Shown here: positions 1 through 10,088 of the stretch, piece by piece | Layout: every line of letters begins with the position of its first letter | Numbering within the stretch: position 1 is the stretch's first letter | Source of the DNA: Nitzschia sp. DOCU1 | Lineage: Eukaryota; Bacillariophyta; Bacillariophyceae; Bacillariales; Bacillariaceae | Length of the DNA: 64,000 nt | Assembly: GCA_951394045.1 (NCBI GenBank) | Contig: OX595986.1 | Coordinates: 1,178,001-1,242,000 of the forward strand | Direction of reading: 5' to 3' | The notes under the pieces: model-generated | Database searches by the model: none | Seen by the model: only the letters and a program-made list of their open reading frames with translations | What the model was told of the DNA's origin: nothing | Position numbers and translations under genes: made by a program

Positions 1-150
1 GCTGACATTCAGAGGCCTCATCGCGTTCCCTCTGAGCAGATGCTGGTTGAGGTCAACTGTTGAATTCTTCCTACTCACTACTCAAAATGTCGAACCCTCG
101 TGCCAGTGCAAACGAAACAAGCTACCCGAAAGGCAATACGGGTCGCGCCC

Positions 151-1767
151 TCATGCCTCCTCCAGTGGAAGAGTTTCTGCAGCAGTTTGTTTTTTATCCA
201 TCCATGCCAAGGGGAACACGTTATCGTCCAATCCAATTTCATGCCGAAACACCCCGGCCATGTGCTGATCCGTAGTGCCTGCCTTGTCACTGAAGCGAAC
301 GGCTTGTCGAGGTACATGGGTGACAATGTGCAAAGTTCCACTGGGAATAATCTCCTCTTCGGGCAATCCTGGACGATTTAACATGCGGACAGCATAGGCA
401 GATCGTCCCTTGTTGTCTTCAGCACGTCGTAACACTTGACAAGGCCGCAAATTCTTGAGATCGTAAAGTCCCTTGGTCATTTTCCATTGAAAGCTATTGA
501 CCTTGTCGGCTGATATCGATTGAGACAATGCTTTTTCCGACTCTTCACGATCCGAATACCGATAGAAGCAACTCGTAAATACATTGTCAGGGTATTCGTG
601 TTCCTTTTGTTCTTGCTGCGTACGCAAGAGGCGAATCGCATCATCCATGACGTAGCTGGGAGTATAGTGGAAATCAGCAGCTTTCCATCCCAAGGTATGC
701 TGATACCACGCTTCTTCCCAGGAAGTTCCATAGTCGAGGTAGAGTTCCTCACCGGCCTGAATATCTTGTGTCGCCACAAGTTCCATCATCAAGTGCGAGG
801 GAGGATTTTTAACAGCAATTGGTTCCGAAAGATAAACTTTGCTTTGTTCGGACCATTGAAATTTGACATTGGGACGTGTATAGTGGTTGATGAGATTGAC
901 AAACGGACCAAATGGGTATAGCAGAGTAGTCGAGTTGGCATTTCCAAGGCAGTAGTTTCGTAAGAGCTGCTGCGCTGTCGTTCCTTTAAATGGCTTTGTT
1001 TCCAAGGCAGAGGACGATATCGGTAGCACTGGTACAGGCGCAATGATCGTACCAGCAGGTAGGTCTCGCGTTGCATATGCTCCTCGGCCTGCTTCCTTGA
1101 TTCTGGACTTGCGAGGGCGGATATTGTCAAGACAGTAGCCCGTTGAAAATAGCGCGTCTACAGTAGGGGGGCTGGTGATGGAAGCCTCATCGCCTTGAGG
1201 AACTCCAGACAAACGCAGAGATGCTGACATTTGAAGTTCAGCCCCGGCGTCGACTGGGTTTCGAATAAACCAGGTGTAGTTGTGATAGTGAGTAATTGCT
1301 CCTGCCCCAGGTGAGTCAAAACGTGTTAACCCTCCTTCGTCCACTCGAGGTGCGAGAGGGAGCAAATTGGAATTGGTACTACCAACAGCGAGTCGCGTCA
1401 TCATACCCAGGCCAGGAACAATCGAATCTACGCTCTCGCGCCCTTCATATTGTCCACCCGTCTCTTGTCCGCTCCACGCAAAATGACGCAACACTGACTC
1501 CTGAAGTTCCTGGTTAGCATCCGTCACTTGAATGACAATATCTCCATAATTCCATACCGGCGTTCCCTTGGAACGATCCGTTAACGAAAAGACACCCCAT
1601 TCAGTAATCTCGGACGATACTGTCACTGGTGCGTAAACCAATGTGCAAGTGTCGGGGACACGAGGAGATTTGCCAAGCGCGTCGCATTCCTCTGACTGGC
1701 ACGCCGTGTGCTCCGCCTGACAGAGAAGAAAATTCACGAGCACCAGGAGGGACAATCGTAGACGCAT
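151..1767 (-). CDS. SET-domain protein with N-terminal signal peptide
   Basis: A 538-aa single-exon gene with an ATG at 1767. Residues 1-18 are a hydrophobic leader (RLRLSLLVLVNFLLC), so the protein probably enters the secretory pathway or a plastid route. The SET fold lies at about residues 218-350. Its opening GRGAYATRDLPAGT is at about 227-240, the cofactor/knot motif NHYTRPNV at 294-301, and ELYLDYG at 341-347 supplies the C-terminal catalytic Tyr. SET proteins transfer methyl groups from S-adenosylmethionine to protein lysines, but histone work is unlikely for a protein with a secretory leader. The N-terminal 200 residues and the C-terminal 180 residues match nothing I recognise. The SET call is firm; substrate and location are inference. 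Confidence 0.85.
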   Translation of the reverse strand: MRLRLSLLVLVNFLLCQAEHTACQSEECDALGKSPRVPDTCTLVYAPVTVSSEITEWGVFSLTDRSKGTPVWNYGDIVIQVTDANQELQESVLRHFAWSGQETGGQYEGRESVDSIVPGLGMMTRLAVGSTNSNLLPLAPRVDEGGLTRFDSPGAGAITHYHNYTWFIRNPVDAGAELQMSASLRLSGVPQGDEASITSPPTVDALFSTGYCLDNIRPRKSRIKEAGRGAYATRDLPAGTIIAPVPVLPISSSALETKPFKGTTAQQLLRNYCLGNANSTTLLYPFGPFVNLINHYTRPNVKFQWSEQSKVYLSEPIAVKNPPSHLMMELVATQDIQAGEELYLDYGTSWEEAWYQHTLGWKAADFHYTPSYVMDDAIRLLRTQQEQKEHEYPDNVFTSCFYRYSDREESEKALSQSISADKVNSFQWKMTKGLYDLKNLRPCQVLRRAEDNKGRSAYAVRMLNRPGLPEEEIIPSGTLHIVTHVPRQAVRFSDKAGTTDQHMAGVFRHEIGLDDNVFPLAWMDKKQTAAETLPLEEA

Positions 1768-2621
1768 AATGACTCGGTTTGCAGAATAGGATCTAAGACA
1801 ATCTCAACAACACAATATGGCGAAATCAAGTGGAGGTGGACAAGGAAAATGGGTAGACGACGATGTCTGTGATGAGAGAGAGAGACGAAAGGTCGTTTTC
1901 TATCGAAAGTTAGTAGTCGTGTTGGTCGCAAACCGTTTGAAATTTTTCACCAATGACAATCGAAAGCACATCCGCCGAAAATTGAACGGGAGGACTGGCT
2001 GGCCGACCAAAGCGACTTCATGCCAAAAAAGCTAAGGGGGCGTTGCAAAAGCTTGCACTAGTAGGGGTACCTTTACCGGTCGATCCTACAACTCTCATCT
2101 CTCTAGCCAAGGAGGGCGATGAATTAGATCTCATTGTTAGTCTCTTTCTATTGTTGCTAGATTTCGTGGCAGACTGTCCTCCATTGCTTGAAATGAGATA
2201 TCGAACGCGAATGGTGCGTTGTCGCCTTCGACGTTTGGGCTACTGCCGTAACAAAAGGCAAAGGTCTCACAACACAACGAGGTGATAAAAGTGATCTACT
2301 TTTTACTGGTTGCTAGAAAGTTCTCTGCATCGGCGGAACGACCTTCATTGAACGCCCCGACGACATCCCGGCGCACGATTACTGCCGAAGCCGTGGTGAT
2401 ACTGTTTAGCGTTGTAAAGAGCAAATACGCGAATATAGATTAATTTACATCAGCCACGTCTTTCCCCAAAAACTCTAAAAGTGTTGTTGGAAAGCTGTAG
2501 GAGGGGTCTGCAACAGATATGACGAAGAAAATGCGCAAGCCAGAGCAAGGTCGTTTGCTCTGCGCATAGGATAAAACACAGTGATAGGTCAACAAAATAA
2601 ATAGCAATGGTCAGACTCTCA
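1768..2621. other. Intergenic gap, no gene seen
   Basis: This 854-base stretch holds the promoter side of the SET gene and the 3' side of the membrane-protein gene that ends at 2622. Only short unrelated frames occur, and no splice-joined product or RNA gene could be supported. Confidence 0.5.
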
Positions 2622-3772
2622 TCATGTCATAACGACATGTTGCGTATTCTTGAATAGGGGATCCTCGCGGTCGTCCACCGCCTCGGGTATGACAGAGACA
2701 TTCTCTGGTGCAATGGCAATGGGTGGATATTCCATGTCCTCTTCGTTTTGGAGGAATGTCACTTCTGAGATCATGGTTGACTCTTCCGTGCTGCAGGTAC
2801 ATGCACCAGTAGAGGGTTGAGCACCTGGTGAGCAGCAGCAGCACGCTTGTGAATGTACCACGCTGCTGTCTCGGTACTGTCTTTGCGGTGAAACCGCACA
2901 TTCAATATCAACCGCCGCGTCAGGTTCGTCGCAGGGCACCGCAGTAAGGTGAGAGCGTTCGTCTTCCATGGATATGGGAAAGATTCGCTCCGGCTTCCAT
3001 CCCTTGTGGCATTTGCGGAAGCCCCATCGAGTAAGGTGGCATGTCTTTCGAATGAATCTGTAGTAATCGAATGGAGCGGAAATGTGAGAAAACTGAGAGC
3101 AGGAAATTCCAAGATATACACCAGACGAATCATAACTCACTGATGCCAAGCTGCTCCCGAGCGCTGACCCCCGAAAATGGAGCACAACAATAGAGCGATC
3201 CCGCCTAGCAATTCTGTCACCAGTACGCTGACTGTAAGTAGAATCGGGTCTACAATCATCAAAGCTCCGGATAAGGTAAGGCAAATAGATCTGGCAAGCA
3301 TTGCAGGAGTCGATGAAAACACTTCTTCGGCCAGATAATAAAATCCAGCAGCGATGGTATAAATCACAATCGCAGTGAGCTCAATCTTGATGGTAGTAAC
3401 AAACGCACAGAAAGAGATGGCGAAGCCCAGGATAAGATCCACAAGATTCGAATGCTGCCATGGCTGCGGTCTAGGAAGAGGACGGGGGGCACTTGGGTCG
3501 TCGTGCGACATTCCTGTTCGACGTCGAGACGGCGATGTTACGTCTTGGGGTTGTTGTGGGTTGGCTTCGATATCATCCTGGACCGCGACTACATGCATGG
3601 CGATGGGCATGTTGTCGTAGTCGTCGGGACCAGAGACTGCCTCATAGTACACCGTTGCCCACGGTGACTCGTCGTCATGCCTTCGAGTTATTGTGGAGGC
3701 GGCGGATTCTGGATGCAATAACTCCGCAATTGTCAAGGTGACAAATGACTGATCATCATCGTTTCGAACCAT
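2622..3772 (-). CDS. Unknown multi-pass membrane protein, tandem paralog A (two exons)
   Basis: Exons are 3141-3772 and 2622-3057, with an 83-nt intron at 3058-3140 (donor GTGAGT, acceptor TACAG). The product is 355 aa. The junction was chosen because it yields WHQFIRKTCHLTRWGF, which lines up with WHCYIRKVCHLVRWAF in the neighbouring intronless gene. The ATG at 3772 is used because the frame upstream starts only at GTG. Two hydrophobic hairpins occupy about residues 110-155 and 160-205, each long enough for two helices. They are followed by a conserved basic segment (RWGFRKCHKGWKPE) and a Cys-rich acidic tail (ACCCCSPG). The family is not recognised. The pairing with the next gene shows a local duplication. 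Confidence 0.75.
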
Positions 3773-4319
3773 CTTCACAAATTCTGCACACGCAAGGGAA
3801 AATCTTTCTGGTAAAATCAGGAGAGGCCTTGATTTCACACGATCCCAATTGATGATACCGTAGTAGGTTGGAGGATCTTTGCACCGCAGATGTATGTAGC
3901 TTGGGGTACCAGTGACGACTGGTTAGTCTCAACCACCTAAAGAACCGTAATCCATTCAACAAAGAAGTCACATGAGTGAACGAGCAACTTCCTTCACAAA
4001 CCAAAGAGATGAAGGGCCGCACTGCCGCCGACACGCGGGCGGGCTGTGCGTTTGTGGCGATGTGACACGATAATGAGCGAGAAAACCAAGTCGTGTCTGA
4101 CTAATTCGACCATGCGCCAAATGGGGTTACTAGGCCCACATTCCCTCTAATGGAGGTAGCAATCGTTTTTATCATCCGGTGCACCAAAAGATCCTATTGT
4201 AGAGGTATACGATGCATATGGCCTCGTTGTAAGAGTTGGTTCTAGATGCTATTTGGCCTTGTCGCAACGGCAATCAGTACCAAAAGTGTAGTGAGGTTGG
4301 CTCCTACTACTGGCAGTGA
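3773..4319. other. Intergenic gap, no gene seen
   Basis: A 547-base spacer lies between two co-directional paralogs. It should contain the promoter of paralog A and the terminator region of paralog B. No supported coding or RNA feature was found. Confidence 0.5.
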
Positions 4320-5114
4320 TTAGTACTCTCGGGTTTTTCTGGCTTCTTTTTCTCGCCGCGGATCATCATATTCACAAGGGGCTTCAATTTCGTGTGAGAC
4401 TTCTAGTGTCGCGGTAGGAATTATGTCGTCCTTAGACGAGTTGTGAATGTCCTCGTTATGGCCTTCTGCGTCGCCAAACTCTAGTCGAGGGAACTTCCTT
4501 TGCAATTTCCATCCTTCGTGGAACCCACGGAACGCCCACCGCACCAGGTGGCATACTTTTCGAATGTAGCAATGCCAAACTTGACCCCCTTCACAGCATT
4601 TCGGGTTGAAAATAGAAGTCACCACACCAGTAACCCAGCCCAAAATCTCAGTTAGCATCAAATTGACTGCCAACAGTATCGCGTCTGCGACCATCAGGGA
4701 GTGAACGATCAACATGACAATAGCTTTCACGAATATAGGAACATCTTTGCCAGAGACAGCATAGTACATGCTAGCTGCAAGGGAGTAACAAATCGCTGCC
4801 GCAAGTTCGACTGCAAAAGTAGCCAACACTGCAACAAGGGTCAGACTGCACCCCAAAAGACCTTCCAGGTAGAAGCAGCCACCCCCCACTGGCATTTCTG
4901 CATTCTCGTCATGAACCTCACCCGATATTTTTGTGTCGGTTCCAGGACGCATCTCTTCATCCTGACGCACATGTTCCACTGGGACTGCCACCGGCAAGTC
5001 GGTGCGGGCTTCATTCATAACAGTGCCCCAAACTGTTGTGGATGAATTTTGAGAATCTACGTAAACCTCAGCGGTTTCGGGATGAAGAGTGTCGGCAAAA
5101 GTCAAAGTCTTCAT
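4320..5114 (-). CDS. Unknown multi-pass membrane protein, tandem paralog B
   Basis: A 264-aa single-exon gene with an ATG at 5114. It shares with paralog A an N-terminal motif (TFADTLHPETAE here, TIAELLHPESAA there), two long hydrophobic regions at about residues 84-125 and 130-175, and the basic segment IRKVCHLVRWAFRGFHEGWK just after them. The tail is acidic and different. Paralog A carries an intron exactly where this gene reads through at WHC/YIRK, so one copy has gained or lost it since duplication. No domain family is recognised. A membrane protein with cytosolic charged tails is all that can be said. Confidence 0.75.
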   Translation of the reverse strand: MKTLTFADTLHPETAEVYVDSQNSSTTVWGTVMNEARTDLPVAVPVEHVRQDEEMRPGTDTKISGEVHDENAEMPVGGGCFYLEGLLGCSLTLVAVLATFAVELAAAICYSLAASMYYAVSGKDVPIFVKAIVMLIVHSLMVADAILLAVNLMLTEILGWVTGVVTSIFNPKCCEGGQVWHCYIRKVCHLVRWAFRGFHEGWKLQRKFPRLEFGDAEGHNEDIHNSSKDDIIPTATLEVSHEIEAPCEYDDPRREKEARKTREY

Positions 5115-6198
5115 GTCGACGAGAAGAAGCTGTGATTGTTATTTTGATGGTACCGAAAGGCAGAGCAAACTCATCAAGCGATAGAAATTTTGTGGGCGTG
5201 TGATGATTTGTGGCAAAAGATTCCGCAATCCATAATATCGTGCAAAAGGACTTAGACACAGCGCGCTTCTCTTTCTTGTGGTGCTGTCAGTCGTGCCCCA
5301 AGTAGTCGAAGCGGTCAATCACATTGGTTTGTTGTTCCAGCAAGTTCCAGCCCAGGAGTCGCATGATCGAACACTGCCTGTCTTGCACCAAAGTTGCCAT
5401 AGTATCTTACCACCGCTAGGATGGTTTATTGTTTCTCCAAGATGATATTGTTGGAACTACTAGCTAGCAAATCGTTACTTGCAGAGAGCACATCAATGAT
5501 GTTTCGAGCGGTCATCATCAGTCCACAATACCTGGTACTTCTTCATTCTTTGTCTTCATATGGTCTGCACTCTCTACCGGTAGCTAGCTAGGAAGTCTTG
5601 AACCGTGCGGCCCTCCGTTGTCGTAGCTACCAGTGCGCGGGTGCTCCGATTGAATGAATCGCTCGACCCCAAATTTCGATCCGTCGTCCACTACAAAAGC
5701 GTGACAACTCGGAATACTTGATAGGGCAAAGCTACCACAGCGTCACATGGTTCATTATGTATCAGCATTTAACGATGCCATCTGATGCCACCACTGAAAT
5801 ATGCCCTCGCCCAAGATTTTCGACGAATTAGGTATCTTACTTTCCATTTCGTGTGTTCTCGAGTCCCCACTGTGCCAATTCTTCAGAATTTTGGTTTCGG
5901 TTCGCACAGCGGTAAACCCCCGTTCGGTTTTTACTTATCGTAGAAATTTGCGTAGGTTTACCTACTGGCACATGTCAAGAACCCGAATGCTGGGCTTTCC
6001 GTGTCCGTGTTCGCGATTCTTTGAAAAATCCACGCACGGGATCCTTCTTCGCGAAAGGCGAAGAGTTGGTGTCAAGAGAAAAAGAAATCCTCATCATCGT
6101 GTTTTCTTTCATCGCATCAAAAACGGAACACAAAACGCAAACAAACAAGATAGAGGATTTGCCAACAACCACAGTCATTGGAAATTCTTACGACGAAA
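5115..6198. other. Intergenic gap between divergent genes
   Basis: About 1.08 kb between paralog B (-) and the LRR gene (+). Open frames here have no recognisable product. The stretch is probably the two promoters and 5' UTRs. Confidence 0.5.
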
Positions 6199-7107
6199 AT
6201 GAATCGACATTTACAAGACGCCTGCCTCGAGTTAAAGGACAGGTCTGCCCGATTAACCATGTTAAATTTGTCTGGAAGAGGCATTGGCAGCAGTGGCATG
6301 AAACGTTTGGCCGACAGCTGCTGTTTTCCTCGACCAGAAAAAGTGGTTTGGCGTCAAGGACGACCGTACTTGACCCCCTTGGTGTGCTTGTGGCTGGAGA
6401 ACAATTATCTTCATCCGCATTCTGCAGAAGATCTCGCTCGGCTCATTCGGGTTTCTCCCTCTTTGCGGCATTTACATTTGGCGCACAACGCATTGAGTAA
6501 CGAAGGTGCCAGAGCAGTCGCTGACGCTTGTTTTTCACAAGTTCAGGTCTGCAATTTGGCGGATAACGAGATTGGTCCGGCGGGGGCACGCAACTTGGCC
6601 GAACAGCTCAAAGATCCTACGTGTACCATTCAGACGTTAGTGTTAGACGGTAATCGTTTACGTGACGAAGGAGCGATGGAGTTCGTGGACGCCTTGAGAC
6701 ACAATACGTCATTGAAATCTTTGGATTTGAGATATAACGATATTACGCAAAGAGGGTTGCAGGCACTCCGTGACGTTCTTAAAAGTGGAGAAAACATGAC
6801 ATTGCAAGAGTTGGACCTGGAAGAAGAACAAGATGAAGATTGCAACCCCATTATTCCATTTTCGTGCCGACCTGCACAAAAGAAACAACAATGTTCACCC
6901 CGAACATGTACTTGTGTTCGATGTCAAATGAAATCGGAAATTGATTTCTATTTGGCGCTCAACCGAGCAGGTCGCCATTCCTTTGCCAACTTGGATCTCT
7001 CCTCGGCGTTGTGGTCTCGCATTTTAGCGAAAACGTCTCGCAAAAGCAACCCATCATTGGTCCATGCCGCCTTGTGTGAGCGTCCGGATATTGCAATGAT
7101 GCCATAG
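6199..7107 (+). CDS. Leucine-rich-repeat protein, ribonuclease-inhibitor type
   Basis: 302 aa from the ATG at 6199; the longer frame begins at TTG 6178 and was rejected. At least five RI/NOD-type repeats run from about residue 20 to 215, for example LRHLHLAHNALSNEGARAVA, CNLADNEIGPAGARNLA, LVLDGNRLRDEGAMEF and LDLRYNDITQRGLQAL. Such repeats form a curved protein-binding surface with no catalytic activity. After a Cys-rich spacer (CSPRTCTCVRC) the C-terminus carries LNRAGRHSFANL..ALWSRIL, which resembles the tail of the second LRR gene at 52212. No signal peptide or membrane helix is visible, so it is probably soluble. Partner unknown. Confidence 0.85.
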   Translation: MNRHLQDACLELKDRSARLTMLNLSGRGIGSSGMKRLADSCCFPRPEKVVWRQGRPYLTPLVCLWLENNYLHPHSAEDLARLIRVSPSLRHLHLAHNALSNEGARAVADACFSQVQVCNLADNEIGPAGARNLAEQLKDPTCTIQTLVLDGNRLRDEGAMEFVDALRHNTSLKSLDLRYNDITQRGLQALRDVLKSGENMTLQELDLEEEQDEDCNPIIPFSCRPAQKKQQCSPRTCTCVRCQMKSEIDFYLALNRAGRHSFANLDLSSALWSRILAKTSRKSNPSLVHAALCERPDIAMMP

Positions 7108-7434
7108 AGTATAGTATTGTATCATACTATTGTTAAGTCATGCTATAAAGTCCTATCTAGAATGATTCATGATTGTGTCGAAGCATATTGGTGTTAGAGT
7201 ATGATACTAATCTGCACGCTAGCTGGGGCCTGTCAATTGTCACAGTAAGTACAACAATCATGGATTACTGTAGTTGTATACGATAGAGTATTGCAGAGGC
7301 GCCACTCTGCTGCTGTCGCACTACCATACAATCAGGGAAGCTCTCAATGTACATTGATCCCCCACACAACCTATTCCAAACCTTATTGTCCTAGTATTAC
7401 GTATCATTCGACTACTATGTATTGTTTATGAGTT
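7108..7434. other. Convergent 3' gap
   Basis: AT-rich 327 bases between the ends of the LRR gene and the RPN13 gene. It presumably holds both polyadenylation regions. No gene seen. Confidence 0.5.
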
Positions 7435-8553
7435 TCAATCTTCCTTCATTTCTTCATCCTTACTTTCTTCTTCTTTTTCCTTTTCCACACTGGCCAAGAC
7501 ACAATCCAAAAAGGCCTGAATGGGATTATTGCTTTCTGCTAGAGCGCGTTGCCCAGCCGCCGCATCCAATTGAAAGTTGGCTAGTACCGAATGATATCCA
7601 TCCATACTTCCATGATCATCCGGAATCAATGCCGATGTCAAACTCCTAAGGGTTTGTTGAACTTGAGGAGATCGTAAATTTTCTTCCAAATGTTCCACAG
7701 TACGCTGGTCTTCCGGCAGTTCTTGCAATAATCGTGCCTTGACTTGTTCATTGGCCAATAGGTCGGTAATCGCATCCGGAGTGACAATGTCTTGCAATCC
7801 GAATTGTGTACCTGCTGTTGCTGTAGCATTTTGCAACCCTGCCATGACACTTTGAAGATCCAATAGAGTCAACGTTCCACCAGCTGCTGGAGCTGCAGCT
7901 GTAGAAGACGCCGTACTACTGGCTCCATCACCACCACCCGAAGCTTGAGGCATGCCAAGATTCTCCAAAATATTGGACAAGGCATCGACTTGACGAGTCG
8001 TTGTCGAAGCACTGGAAGTACTGGCATCTCCCGGAGATCGAGCCGATACAGGACCAGCCGCTGCTGTTTCGGCGGCAGCAGGTGCCGCAGCTGCTGGCTC
8101 TGGCGAGGGTTTGGTGATTTGTTTCAAAATCTCATTGGCTTGTGGAATGAGTTCGGGATCGTCTTCTTTATCTTGCAACCAAATCATTCTCCATTCGTTA
8201 TCTAATTTCCAGTAATACACACGATCGTTCGAGTCTTTATCTTGCGAGGGAGGAAGAGGCGCGCGTTTCAATTCCACCTGCTCGGTAATACGAATCGTAT
8301 CTACCACCGTCTTTTCACGACGATCGTACCATTCCCAAATCAATTGCGAATCGTCACCGTACTTTAAATTGACTTGACCTCGACGAGTATCCGGATTACA
8401 AGAGTATTTGCCATTGTCTTGAAGAGCCATTTCGACTTTGCCAGCTTTGAAACTCAAGAGGGGCTTGGGTTCGTCGCGATTATTATTACTAGTGGAAGAA
8501 GTGGAGGCGTTTGGAGGGCCTCCGCCCAAGGCATCAAACAAATCAGAGTACAT
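7435..8553 (-). CDS. RPN13: Proteasomal ubiquitin receptor RPN13/ADRM1
   Basis: 372 aa from the ATG at 8553 (MYSDLFDAL); the longer frame starts at TTG. The N-terminal Pru domain (about 20-130) shows LLSFKAGKVEM, RRGQVNLKYGDDSQLIWEWYDR, DRVYYWKLDNEWRMIWLQDKEDD, all hallmark RPN13 positions. An Ala/Ser-rich linker follows. The C-terminal DEUBAD region (about 240-350) has LQDIVTPDAITDLLANEQVKARLLQELPED and a region resembling the UCHL5-binding helix. The tail is acidic (KEEESKDEEMKED). In other eukaryotes RPN13 sits on RPN2 in the 19S particle, binds ubiquitin chains through Pru and activates the deubiquitinase UCH37 through DEUBAD. Family identity is secure; partner binding is inferred. Confidence 0.95.
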   Translation of the reverse strand: MYSDLFDALGGGPPNASTSSTSNNNRDEPKPLLSFKAGKVEMALQDNGKYSCNPDTRRGQVNLKYGDDSQLIWEWYDRREKTVVDTIRITEQVELKRAPLPPSQDKDSNDRVYYWKLDNEWRMIWLQDKEDDPELIPQANEILKQITKPSPEPAAAAPAAAETAAAGPVSARSPGDASTSSASTTTRQVDALSNILENLGMPQASGGGDGASSTASSTAAAPAAGGTLTLLDLQSVMAGLQNATATAGTQFGLQDIVTPDAITDLLANEQVKARLLQELPEDQRTVEHLEENLRSPQVQQTLRSLTSALIPDDHGSMDGYHSVLANFQLDAAAGQRALAESNNPIQAFLDCVLASVEKEKEEESKDEEMKED

Positions 8554-8893
8554 TCTATTATTGCGCTGATAAAGCAATAGACTTGAAAACTTCAATAGTA
8601 GTAGCTAAAGAGTGTAGTGTGGTATTGGAGTTGCCAAAGCCATGCGCCGATGCCATCGGGCAAAAAGTTCGGCCGTGTTCGGTGCGAGTCGATGGCAGTA
8701 GTCGCTTGAATCGAATGAACGACACGAATCATCCGATTCAAAATTCGGCGCGTGTACAAAAATCTGAAAAAATGACAATGGTGAGATATGTTTCAACACG
8801 GATCTCACATCCATCCAAACGAAGCAGTCTTGATCACTGTCGCTACACTCTCCGTCATTTTAAGAATAACTCTTCTATTGACTGTAATTCATC
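8554..8893. promoter_or_regulatory. Shared promoter region of divergent RPN13 and 63-aa gene
   Basis: 340 bases separate two divergent starts, so both promoters must lie here. No clear box could be assigned. Confidence 0.4.
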
Positions 8894-9085
8894 ATGGCAA
8901 TGGCTAATGTCAAGCACGCACCAAAGCACACTTTTATGCCCCCCGCCTTGCCTCGACTAGGAGACAAAGCGACGCTCCAAGCCTTGGGGCTCTTTGTGGT
9001 AGTGTCACTGGCTTTGACTGCCTATGTATGGTTCATGGTCAAACCTACTCAACAAAAGAAACACTCAAAGGAAAAGAGTGCCTAG
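8894..9085 (+). CDS. Small single-helix membrane protein, unknown
   Basis: 63 aa with an ATG at 8894; a second ATG lies two codons on. One membrane helix (LGLFVVVSLALTAYVWFM, about residues 32-49) sits between a basic N-terminal segment and a Lys-rich C-terminus (KPTQQKKHSKEKSA). The layout resembles small subunits of mitochondrial, plastid or ER membrane complexes, but no family is recognised. That it is real is supported by its clean start, the hydrophobic helix and its placement between two genes without overlap. Confidence 0.6.
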   Translation: MAMANVKHAPKHTFMPPALPRLGDKATLQALGLFVVVSLALTAYVWFMVKPTQQKKHSKEKSA

Positions 9086-9218
9086 GCTGTCCAAGGGCGT
9101 TTGCTACTTGTCACAACGTTTGCCGAAAATCAGAAGAGTCGGGGTCTGAGAGTTTAGGCGATGGACTACCACTGCTTTGGTTGTTGATACTTTTATGATA
9201 CAGTACTATACACATATA

Positions 9219-9941
9219 TTATTTTGCGCCTACAATGTTGAGGGGTCTCGATGATGCAAAAAAGCACAAGTGTTGGCGAAACAAGATCTTGACAATCCAT
9301 TGCGCCAAATCTTGGCGATCCAACTTGAGAGTGGGACATTTATGCGCATCCGAACACACGACCACCTTGCCCGTCGCGTGATGCTCGACGAGACATGGAG
9401 GTAACCGAAGAATCCAGACTCTTTCTTTTGGAAGGTGCAAAAAGGCCTCTTCCTGTCCACTGTAATCCGCCAAAATGTGTCGCAAATGAAACTCGAGTAA
9501 TTTTCCAAGACCACAGGGAAGAGGAATGGACGAGTTTCCTGCTCCTATCGACGACAGCACCAATACTTTGACATGGCAAAAGTCGGTTTGCTTCAGTACA
9601 TGCACCAGAGCTTGAGCGGTTTGGGTTCGAATTCGGGGACTTTGGGACAACATACAGCGACGCCTGTCGGTACACAAAATAACAAGATCAGCTCGAGTGT
9701 ACACGAGAGCGTCATGCAAGTCGGCGGGGTTATTGGCGTCGCCCTCCCAAACATCATTATAGCAATACTTTTGAAGGGCGGGATGGAGCTTGGCAGCATT
9801 GCGACAGAATCCAAAAATGGCAGGAGTGGAAGAGCCGCAGTCCAAGTTGTTTTTGCTGGCATGCTCTCGTATCTGCTTGGCAATATGGAGCCCGGTGCGT
9901 CCGGAGGATCCAATGATGAGTATGGAGTGGGGTGGTGCCAT
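9219..9941 (-). CDS. NAD(P)-binding Rossmann-fold protein, NmrA/atypical SDR type
   Basis: 240 aa from the ATG at 9941; the frame is open upstream only to TTG. The dinucleotide-binding loop ILIIGSSGRTGLHIA is at the extreme N-terminus, and an acidic residue after the DVWEGDANNPADL segment fits atypical short-chain dehydrogenases. VKVLVLSSIGAGNSS (about 125-140) corresponds to the usual strand and loop near the active site, and RVWILRLPPCLVEHHATGK to the substrate-side strand. The classical Tyr-x-x-x-Lys is not evident, so this is an NmrA/NAD(P)H-binding type that may bind a cofactor without strong catalysis. Substrate unknown. Confidence 0.75.
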   Translation of the reverse strand: MAPPHSILIIGSSGRTGLHIAKQIREHASKNNLDCGSSTPAIFGFCRNAAKLHPALQKYCYNDVWEGDANNPADLHDALVYTRADLVILCTDRRRCMLSQSPRIRTQTAQALVHVLKQTDFCHVKVLVLSSIGAGNSSIPLPCGLGKLLEFHLRHILADYSGQEEAFLHLPKERVWILRLPPCLVEHHATGKVVVCSDAHKCPTLKLDRQDLAQWIVKILFRQHLCFFASSRPLNIVGAK

Positions 9942-10007
9942 TGTAGCCAAGTTTTTTAATGGCGGGTAGAAGATATGACTACAAGTTTTTGGTGGAGGAT
10001 GACTGGG

Positions 10008-10088
10008 GCCAAGCTAATGTTTCATATCTTGGCGTATGGACAACTTTGGACAAGCTCATGGTTCGTATCTTGGCGTATACAACTTTGG
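10008..10088. repeat. Two-copy ~41-bp direct repeat
   Basis: The core ATCTTGGCGTAT followed by ACAACTTTGG occurs twice (about 10026 and 10067), each preceded by a variant of AAGCT..ATG. The copies differ by a few substitutions and a short indel. Non-coding, upstream of the MAPEG-like gene. Confidence 0.7.

Noticed and set aside
6178..6198. Upstream start for the LRR gene, and similar early starts elsewhere (3838, 8595, 9950, 10979, 13904, 26881, 34678, 35912, 47337, 55553)
   Set aside because: The codons there are TTG or GTG. Nuclear eukaryotic genes start at ATG, so the first plausible in-frame ATG was used instead.
9620..9640. tRNA T-loop-like GGTTCGAATTC
   Set aside because: It lies inside the Rossmann-fold coding region and no cloverleaf arms surround it.
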